From Mucilaginibacter sp. (GTDB lineage Bacteria > Bacteroidota > Bacteroidia > Sphingobacteriales > Sphingobacteriaceae): a stretch of DNA of 64,000 nucleotides. This document shows, in pieces, positions 9,423 through 17,103 of this stretch. Where the stretch lies: positions 119,685-183,684 of the forward strand of contig JAQBOV010000029.1 of NCBI GenBank assembly GCA_028287895.1. The letters run 5' to 3'. Within the stretch, counting starts at the first letter, position 1, and every line of letters starts with the position of its first letter. The position numbers and the translations under genes were made by a program. Below the pieces are notes generated by a model. It was not told the origin of the DNA. It searched no databases and was given only the letters and a program-made list of their open reading frames with translations.

Positions 9423-10763
9423 TCAATGCATTGTTAAAGTATGCTCTATTTGTTCCAGTGATTTCCCTTTGGTTTCCGGCATTATCTTCCAGACAAACAT
9501 CAGCTGCAACACCATCATCACCGTGAAGAATAAAAAGGTGCCGCCACCACCCATCTTTTCGGCAAAATAAGGGAATGAGAAAGTGATAAGCGCCGCCATC
9601 ACCCAATGTGTTAAACTACCAAGCGTTTGACCTTTTGCCCTCACCTGGTTGGGGAATATCTCGGATATAAACACCCAAATAACCGCACCTTGCGAAAAGG
9701 CAAAGAAAGCCATAAAACAAACTAAAGAACCGGTTACATAATACCCACTAAAGTTCTTTGTAAAAAACGAGTAAGAAACCAGTCCCAAAGTAAATATCAG
9801 CCCGAAAGAACCGATCAGCATGAGCTTTCGTCTGCCGGTGCTATCAATAAACTTAATGGCAAGAACGGTAAAAATAAAGTTGATCACACCCAGATAGGTG
9901 GTTGAAAGTAGCGAGTCGTTCTTGCTAAAACCGGTCATTTCGAAAATGCGCGGTGCATAATACATAATGGCATTGATACCCGATACCTGGTTAAAAAATG
10001 CAAACAGGATAGCCAGCATTGCCTGGAAACGATAACGCCTGGTAAAAATATCCTCGCCGCCCTCGTCTTTTGCATCCTCAGCATTACTATTGATAATATT
10101 TGCAAAGTCCTGTTCATATCCTTCAGGATTGATCACTTTCAGCACCCGTTTAGCTTCATCATGGTTTGACTTGTGCAGCATAAGCCAGCGGGGGCTTTCG
10201 GGTACAAACCGTAATAATATTAAGAATGCCAACGAAGGTACTGCCATCACACCCAGCATATAACGCCATGAATCAGGTAAGTTTTGCCCTACAAGCCCTA
10301 TCACATAATTGGACACAAAGGCAATCAGGATACCTAAAACAATATTTAGCTGAAAAAGTATGACCAGGCGCCCGCGGGATTTTGCAGGCGATATTTCAGA
10401 GATATAGATCGGTGCGGTAACGGATGAGGCGCCTATACCCAGTCCGCCAATAAATCGTAATACCATAAACAGGTACCAGTTTGTCGCCAGGGCAGTACCC
10501 AATGATGAAAACAAAAATATAAATGCAATGATCAAAAGTGTCTTTTTACGACCCAGCATGTCGGCAGGTATACGGCCAAGGAGCGCACCAAAAACAGTCC
10601 CGATTATGGCAATCGAGATGGTCAAACCATGCAGCTTAACACCAAGGCCCCAATACGCCTGGATAGCCTTTTCAGCGCCGGAGATCACCGCAGTGTCAAA
10701 GCCAAACAGGAAGCCGCCAAGGGCCATGATCACTGACCATACAATAACTTTTCTTTGAATCAT
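9423..10763 (-). CDS. MFS sugar porter (XylE/GLUT-like)
   Basis: GGFLFGFDTAVISGA, RRKL, PESPRWL, PETKGKSLEQIE sugar-porter signatures. Confidence 0.9.
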   Translation of the reverse strand: MIQRKVIVWSVIMALGGFLFGFDTAVISGAEKAIQAYWGLGVKLHGLTISIAIIGTVFGALLGRIPADMLGRKKTLLIIAFIFLFSSLGTALATNWYLFMVLRFIGGLGIGASSVTAPIYISEISPAKSRGRLVILFQLNIVLGILIAFVSNYVIGLVGQNLPDSWRYMLGVMAVPSLAFLILLRFVPESPRWLMLHKSNHDEAKRVLKVINPEGYEQDFANIINSNAEDAKDEGGEDIFTRRYRFQAMLAILFAFFNQVSGINAIMYYAPRIFEMTGFSKNDSLLSTTYLGVINFIFTVLAIKFIDSTGRRKLMLIGSFGLIFTLGLVSYSFFTKNFSGYYVTGSLVCFMAFFAFSQGAVIWVFISEIFPNQVRAKGQTLGSLTHWVMAALITFSFPYFAEKMGGGGTFLFFTVMMVLQLMFVWKIMPETKGKSLEQIEHTLTMH

Positions 10764-10919
10764 AAAATAAGAGGTTTATAATGAAGGTTTACCAAATATA
10801 AATTTATTTTGATAGGATGGCCTTTTGATTGTACAAATCTTAAATAAAAATTCCCCCGCTCTCCCAGGCAGCAAAGCGGCAGGCAGTATATTCCCATTAA
10901 TGCCACATACCGCCCCTTT

Positions 10920-11043
10920 GGCTTACCGCTTTGTGGATCCACCAAAACGCAAAATTGCCCTGTTAAGGGCTACCCTTAAATCAGGTAACCCCAAACAGGG
11001 CAAAACAATTATTTTTATATCCAATTCTGCAGAGCGGTAACCC
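10920..11043. ncRNA. Structured intergenic element (nested inverted repeats), candidate ncRNA or complex terminator
   Basis: ttaccgct/agcggtaa outer (10923-10930/11033-11040), ttgccctgtt/aacagggcaa inner (10955-10964/10994-11003), aaggg-cta-ccctt internal hairpin. Confidence 0.35.
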
Positions 11044-11074
11044 TGCAGGCACGAGAACTGCAACCGCAGATAGC

Positions 11075-11368
11075 TTATTTGGCTGCCAGTATGGTCAGCT
11101 TTTCTATGACCGGTGGCCGGGCAAGCAGCCGGTCCGCATTAGCCATTAACGCCTTTGCTATGGCGCCTGACAGGTGTGCTTCCCTGCCTTCTTCGGCCTC
11201 AAATGTGTCGAAAATACCAAAGGTCGATTCGTCAATTTGCCATGCGTACCAGCTCACCGTATCCGGCTCGCCTTCGGCCAAAGGCAATGCACTTTTCAAA
11301 AAGTCTGCTACTTCCCGTTCCTTACCCGGCTTGGCTTCAAGCCTGGCTAATAATGCTAATTCTACCAT
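11075..11368 (-). CDS. Antibiotic biosynthesis monooxygenase (ABM)-domain protein
   Basis: MVELALLARLEAKPGKEREVADFL...SWYAWQID..TFGIFDTFEAEEGREAHLSG. Confidence 0.85.
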   Translation of the reverse strand: MVELALLARLEAKPGKEREVADFLKSALPLAEGEPDTVSWYAWQIDESTFGIFDTFEAEEGREAHLSGAIAKALMANADRLLARPPVIEKLTILAAK

Positions 11369-11586
11369 TTTATTTGTTTTTTAATTACACATCGAATAAC
11401 AGGTTTAAGCAACAGAAGTTGTTAACAGATTTGTCATTTTTACCAAGACGATTAAATTATTGCACAAAATTTATTTTGTAGGCATGAAGGCAGAATATTC
11501 AGACCTGAAATACCTAATAAACCCGAAGGCGGTTAAAACAAATATTCAGTAAATGCTGTATTTACTGGTAACCAAACAACCAGGTA

Positions 11587-12108
11587 ATGAAATATGCATT
11601 CATAATGGGATCAAATTCATTTATAGTTCCCGGCAATACGCTGATATTTACGGATGACGGCCGGTCCGCTCAATTTTTGAAGATCACCTCTATTTATCAT
11701 GACAGGCCCCCCGGCCAGGGGCAATCCTCTTTAACAGTTGATTTGGATATTAAAGATACCGAGGGGCATCCCCTTCAATTACAGGGGCATAACCCCGCAA
11801 ATGCAGCAGGGTTTAAAATAACTGAACAACGCGACAGGGTGCTGGTAACAAAACCCGACGGCACTACAGTTATCGATGTACATCAATTGGATGATAAATC
11901 AGCTTTAAAACTGGAACACAATATCATTGCCGAGCTGGAGGCATTTGCCCCAGTGGTGGTGATCCGGATCAGAGGAAATTTCATGATCAACCAACTACAT
12001 ATTGAAATTGATAACGAAAAGCTGTTCGTCAATGGTAACTCGTATGCTAACTCCACGCTTACGGGGAAAACATGCCTGCAGTTTACAACTGAGGGCGTGG
12101 TAGTCTAG
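11587..12108 (+). CDS. Hypothetical protein
   Basis: 173 aa uninterrupted ORF, no recognised domain. Confidence 0.6.
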   Translation: MKYAFIMGSNSFIVPGNTLIFTDDGRSAQFLKITSIYHDRPPGQGQSSLTVDLDIKDTEGHPLQLQGHNPANAAGFKITEQRDRVLVTKPDGTTVIDVHQLDDKSALKLEHNIIAELEAFAPVVVIRIRGNFMINQLHIEIDNEKLFVNGNSYANSTLTGKTCLQFTTEGVVV

Positions 12109-12214
12109 CTCGATAACAACCAAGAAAAATATGAAGGGTTTAAAAAACATAGGAGATAGCCCGAAAGCAGTCGTCCTGTTGGCTCTTGATTTGCTCTTAA
12201 TCAGGATCTAGTAA

Positions 12215-13309
12215 CTAATGAACCAAATTATTTTTTTTATACCAGCCCATTACCAGTCTTACCATCTGGTTATAAGTATTTAAACCCTGGGGTTGGTTAT
12301 TTGCTTTCAGAAAATCATCATAAAACAAACTGCTCAATACACCTAGTTTACCTTCATAGGATAACCAGTATTTCCTTTCCGTTTTAAAATCATTCAAAAC
12401 AGGCTGAGAAATATTCTTCCGCAGCTCCTTGCGCGCAATACTGTCCTGGCGGCGGAGGGCGAACATAAACTCCTGCACACCGAGGTAGTAGGCCGAATAA
12501 CGCAAAAGGCGGTCGTGCGAATGTATACCTGCCATAAAACCAGCAAAATCAGCCTCGTCTTCCGGCCCAAAACCCATTTGGTGCGACATCTCGTGACAAG
12601 CTACAAAGGGTTTTAAAAATACAGGCATCTGATAATTGATCTGCGCTTCGCCGGTAAAGGGATTGTAATATCCCGAAGTGCCCAGGTAATTCAGCAGCGT
12701 TGACAGGATAGACGGCTTAATGTCCGGCTTGTAAGTGTAAAAGCCCTTAGCATTAGCTGAAAGAGCCGTGACAGCGGTGACAGCAGTATGGTAAATATTT
12801 TTATTGTCTTGCCCGAGGTCGGCCGTTGTGACCCTGGTGCGGCAATTATTGGCGCTATCGATCAGCATGGAGGTAACCGATTTAAGATCAGCAGTGGTGT
12901 ATCCGCTGTCAGGAAGGTTTAACCGTTCAGCTGCAGAGGGCCTGAAATAATTCATCCCCCAAAACAGATAAAAACCAAGTATAAAAACCTGTATCCCAAT
13001 AGTTAAACCAAGTAAAAAAATGCCAAACGATCTCCACTGGCGCTTAATTAACAGCCTGGTCAGCTTTATAGCCGAATAAACCAGGCAGCCGATAACAAAG
13101 AGGTAAACCAGGTCGCCAATGCTAAAAGGGAACAGGTTAAACACCGGGTGAAAAACATAGCAAATTCCCCGGTAGAAGCCTTTTGAGTAATAGTGCTCGA
13201 TAAAGTCCGGGTGATTGGAAATAAGTATCAGTATAAATATGACCAATGCGAGCAGTAATACCGCAATTATCCTTGATCTGATGGAATTCCTTTTAAAGCC
13301 GCTGGTCAT
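12215..13309 (-). CDS. DUF3810-type membrane protein
   Basis: TM N-terminus plus ACHEMSHQMGFGPEDEADFAGF putative metal-binding motif. Confidence 0.8.
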   Translation of the reverse strand: MTSGFKRNSIRSRIIAVLLLALVIFILILISNHPDFIEHYYSKGFYRGICYVFHPVFNLFPFSIGDLVYLFVIGCLVYSAIKLTRLLIKRQWRSFGIFLLGLTIGIQVFILGFYLFWGMNYFRPSAAERLNLPDSGYTTADLKSVTSMLIDSANNCRTRVTTADLGQDNKNIYHTAVTAVTALSANAKGFYTYKPDIKPSILSTLLNYLGTSGYYNPFTGEAQINYQMPVFLKPFVACHEMSHQMGFGPEDEADFAGFMAGIHSHDRLLRYSAYYLGVQEFMFALRRQDSIARKELRKNISQPVLNDFKTERKYWLSYEGKLGVLSSLFYDDFLKANNQPQGLNTYNQMVRLVMGWYKKNNLVH

Positions 13310-13346
13310 TGATGCAAATATAATGGATAGGATTAGTCCGCAAATT

Positions 13347-13387
13347 AAAAGGCTCCCTGGTAATTAGTAATTACCAGGGAGCCTTTT
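13347..13387 (-). terminator. Strong hairpin terminator (19-bp perfect stem, 3-nt loop)
   Basis: aaaaggctccctggtaatt-agt-aattaccagggagcctttt between DUF2911 and DUF3810 genes; A/T tracts on both sides. Confidence 0.9.
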
Positions 13388-13407
13388 TAATAATTCCGCT
13401 TTATTTT

Positions 13408-13941
13408 TTATTTAATCGTAACAGGCACAGCCAGGTTTTCCCAAAGTATAACAAAACCGTTGCTATTCAGCTCAATTTTAAATCTTTCATTAAACGTTTT
13501 CGATTTCATCGGCTTAACAGTGGTTACCAGCACCTCTTTTGACGGATCGTCAGTTGTGGATCCATCCATTTTTATTCCCCATTGCCCGGTTTGTGAATTA
13601 AAGATCACTTTCCATTCTTTTTCTCCCGGATTAGTATACAAGCTATACTTGCCCGCAGGTAAGGTTTTACCACCTATTTTAATATCCTTACTGGTCTGAA
13701 ACAGCGTAGCCTCGTTAGCGCCCGTTCTCCAAACTTTCTCATAAGGTACCAGTCCGCCCCATATCTTTCTCCCTTTTACAGACGGACTGTGGTAAGTGAT
13801 CTTGATTGTTGAACCTGCAACTGTGCCGCTAACGCTGTCTGCAGGGCTCGCCTGCGGCTTTTTTTGCCCAAAGGCAATCGTTGATACTAAAAGGGCCATC
13901 GTAAACGAGGATAGCTTCTTTAATTGTAATAACTTTCTCAT
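13408..13941 (-). CDS. DUF2911 domain protein
   Basis: Signal peptide; ITYHSPSVKGRKIWGGLVPYEKVWRTGANEATLFQTSKDIKIGGKTLPAGKYSLYT. Confidence 0.9.
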   Translation of the reverse strand: MRKLLQLKKLSSFTMALLVSTIAFGQKKPQASPADSVSGTVAGSTIKITYHSPSVKGRKIWGGLVPYEKVWRTGANEATLFQTSKDIKIGGKTLPAGKYSLYTNPGEKEWKVIFNSQTGQWGIKMDGSTTDDPSKEVLVTTVKPMKSKTFNERFKIELNSNGFVILWENLAVPVTIK

Positions 13942-14274
13942 GGTAAGTTTTTAAATTGATTTGGTATAAAGATATGTTGAAATTTTGGATGATAAAATAG
14001 GCAAAGGCCACGGTTACGGTAATACCGCCCCGGTACCATAAAACCAATTTGTTACGCAAATGTTTTAATTTAAGATTCACATTACAATTCGGAATTGACC
14101 GAAAGGTTAAACAATTGTTGTGAGTTGGGCTCCTGCTGTAATGGCGGGGGCTTTTTTATGACCGGCTTGCGCTGTGTCAATCAAAAGAAATCATTTTACT
14201 CCGGATAACCTGGTAATAAATACTTATATTTCGTAATAATTAATTATTTCATTAAAAATAAGTATATTTAATTT

Positions 14275-14553
14275 TTGCGATATATTCAATTAATAAACAT
14301 TTACCTGTATAAAACTTTGGATATTGAGATTTTCACATTGCTGAGAGAACAAGCAATTGAAGTATATGCCCTATTGCTTGCCGTTCGCGACTTCGCTTCG
14401 GGAAAAGGACTGCAAAATGATGTGGAAAGAATAAACGCTTCCATAGCCGAGCATCAGCATATCCTGTCATTGGCAAACAATCAGCTATCCGACCTTAAGA
14501 AGTTTGAAACGAAAAACCGGATAGGTTTTTTTGACACGATTAAAACCCTGTAA
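14275..14553 (+). CDS. Hypothetical small helical protein
   Basis: 92 aa ORF from a TTG start; start uncertain. Confidence 0.45.
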   Translation: MRYIQLINIYLYKTLDIEIFTLLREQAIEVYALLLAVRDFASGKGLQNDVERINASIAEHQHILSLANNQLSDLKKFETKNRIGFFDTIKTL

Positions 14554-14845
14554 TACAACACCAATAAATCGCCATAATGCGTTGGTTACCATCCGTATTA
14601 AATTGACCTCGGTATGCTGGCATGATGTTGGCAGGTATATTAACAGCAATACGGCGATGAAACGGCCTGATATACTTAAATAGTCTGGTATTGGTGTTCT
14701 TTACGGATTTTTTACCGCCGGTGAGAAAAATGTACTTAAAAATTGGGGCGAAATATTCCCGATATGTTATTTTTACTTTCCCGGCTATCAATTACATTTA
14801 TTTTGTGAACTCCGGTTCATTTTGTTGCACCTAATCTAAACCAAT

Positions 14846-15262
14846 ATGTCAAAGCTTGTAATAATTGACGACGACCCGATCCATCACAAGATCATACAAT
14901 TTATGCTGACAAAAAATGAGTTGGCAAAAGAAACAACGTATACTTTTGACGGCAAGCTGGTGCTCGACTATTTAGAGGAAAACCGGATGAAGATAAGTGC
15001 GCTCCCTGATTTTATATTCCTCGACCTGTATATGCCCAACAATAGCGGCTGGGATTTTTTGAATGGATTTCAGAAAATTTATAAAAGCCTGAAAAAAGAC
15101 ATCCAGATTTATGTGGTTTCGTCATCCATTTTCCAGATGGACATTAATCGTTCAAAAGGATATCCTTTTGTTACCAACTACATCACAAAGCCTTTAATGA
15201 AAAATGTTTTTGATAATATCAGGGGCAGAAATTTAAAGCTATCACTTGCGCAGCTTAACTGA
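14846..15262 (+). CDS. Stand-alone response regulator receiver domain protein
   Basis: LVIIDDDPIHHKI, FIFLDLYMPNNSGWDFL, VVSSS, YITKPL. Confidence 0.9.
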   Translation: MSKLVIIDDDPIHHKIIQFMLTKNELAKETTYTFDGKLVLDYLEENRMKISALPDFIFLDLYMPNNSGWDFLNGFQKIYKSLKKDIQIYVVSSSIFQMDINRSKGYPFVTNYITKPLMKNVFDNIRGRNLKLSLAQLN

Positions 15263-15437
15263 GTACACATTCATCTAACCATGCATATCATAAAATACCT
15301 TACCGGATCCGGCAGGGTATTTTTATTTTTATCCCGCTTCGGCTCCGATAAGCTATCACCGGATATATTAACTTAATAATAAACGATGTACTTTTGGCTG
15401 CCGGGTGAATACCTGCCTGAATGAATATTGCTATGAA

Positions 15438-17093
15438 ATGAAAGACAATAACAAGCCCTACTATATCCTGCTGTTTGTACTTGCGCTTGTGGTTAATTTC
15501 GCCGGCGTCGGTGTAAAATTCTTTACTGATGATCCCGGCCTGTATGCTTCCATCTCTAAAAATTTACTATACCGCAAAGCGTTTTTTGAACTGTTTACTT
15601 ACAACCAGGATTGGCTGGACAAACCCCACTTTCCATTCTGGATAGTGATGTTAAGTTTTAAATTATTTGGCATCAGTGTTTGGGCATACCGCTTACCGGC
15701 ATTGCTTTTCTTTTTACTGAGTCTGCTTTACACCTACCTTTTCAGCAAAAAACATTATGGGCAGGAGATAGCCTGGATAGCGGTTTTGATACTGGCTACC
15801 TCACAGCACGTGGTCATGCTTAATACTGATGTAAGGGCCGAGCCTTACCTGATGGCCCTGGTAATAGGCAGCATATACCATATTAACCGCCTGCGGGAGC
15901 GTTTTACTTTTTCCGATCTGTTATTAGCCGCTATTTTAACCGCATGGGCGATAATGACCAAAGGCATTTTTGTGATAGTGGCGATTTACGGGGCACTATT
16001 CGGACAGCTCGTTTTTCAAAGAAAATACAGGGAGGTATTTCAGCTTAAATGGCTGTATCTTATCCTGTTTACTATCATTTTTACACTGCCCGAACTTTAC
16101 GCTTTATATACCCAGTTCGACCTGCATCCGGAAAAAACCGTTTTTAACAGGCATAATGTATCCGGCATCAAATGGTTTTTATGGGATAGCCAGTTTGGAC
16201 GATTTGTAAATAATGGCCCCATAAGCCAGCAAAAAAGATCAGGTGATCTATTTTTTTATCTGCACACCCTATTATGGGCTTTCGCTCCATGGTGCCTTTT
16301 GTTTTATTATGCTATTTATAAGAACATAAAGGAAATGTGGTTTAAAAAGAAACTGGCCGAATACTATACCATCAGCGGGGCGCTGTTGCTGCTGCTTCTT
16401 TTTTCCCTGTCCCGCTTCCAGCTACCATTCTATACGAACACTATTTTCCCGCTGTTCGCTGTTATTACGGCTCCGTTTTGCTATAAGGGGTTAAGCCGGT
16501 TTGGAACTACCTACCGATTGATCAGTTTATGGATATATATTATCGCACTGACTTTAGTGATCCTGGTCATCCATTATTTTTCAAAACCCGGCCACACCGT
16601 ACCCTTTATAATTGATTGTATACTATTTGGCTTGGCGGGTACGATGATTATGGTCAAAGTACGCAAGCCCCATTTAAAGGCATTTTTCCTCACCTGCGCA
16701 GCTGCGCTGTTTGCTAATCTTTACCTTAATACGGTCTTCTACCCTATCGTAGCAAGTTATAACGGGCAGATCAAAGCAGCAGATTACATTAACCGGGATA
16801 CATTTGATAATTACCATATCTACTCGCTTAAATTCGAGAACAATATTTTCCAGTTTTATTCCAAAAGACCGGTAGATTATATCCCGCTGGATAGTTTCAA
16901 AGAGTTTAAACCGCCGGCCGGTTCAGTCTTTTATGTAAATCATAAGTCGATGGATTTTCTGCGACAGAGCCACGCCGATTTTAAAGTGATAAAAACATTT
17001 CAAAATTATCCCCAGGAAATTATCCTTCCCTCATTTATCAACCTATCCACCAGGAACAAAGTACTGGACAGCGTTTACCTGGTCACCAAATAG
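15438..17093 (+). CDS. GT39-type membrane glycosyltransferase, paralogue of 719-2383
   Basis: DWLDKPHFPFW, TDVRAEPYLMALVIGSIYH; start adjusted to MKDNNKPYY. Confidence 0.82.
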   Translation: MKDNNKPYYILLFVLALVVNFAGVGVKFFTDDPGLYASISKNLLYRKAFFELFTYNQDWLDKPHFPFWIVMLSFKLFGISVWAYRLPALLFFLLSLLYTYLFSKKHYGQEIAWIAVLILATSQHVVMLNTDVRAEPYLMALVIGSIYHINRLRERFTFSDLLLAAILTAWAIMTKGIFVIVAIYGALFGQLVFQRKYREVFQLKWLYLILFTIIFTLPELYALYTQFDLHPEKTVFNRHNVSGIKWFLWDSQFGRFVNNGPISQQKRSGDLFFYLHTLLWAFAPWCLLFYYAIYKNIKEMWFKKKLAEYYTISGALLLLLLFSLSRFQLPFYTNTIFPLFAVITAPFCYKGLSRFGTTYRLISLWIYIIALTLVILVIHYFSKPGHTVPFIIDCILFGLAGTMIMVKVRKPHLKAFFLTCAAALFANLYLNTVFYPIVASYNGQIKAADYINRDTFDNYHIYSLKFENNIFQFYSKRPVDYIPLDSFKEFKPPAGSVFYVNHKSMDFLRQSHADFKVIKTFQNYPQEIILPSFINLSTRNKVLDSVYLVTK

Positions 17094-17103
17094 CGTTTTG
17101 CTT

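Noticed and set aside
12131-12211. 26-aa ORF MKGLKNIGDSPKAVVLLALDLLLIRI
   Set aside because: Too short, no leader or conservation evidence available.
14540-14791. 83-aa minus-strand ORF
   Set aside because: Lies over the inverted-repeat segment 14557-14698 with no recognisable motif; more likely noncoding.
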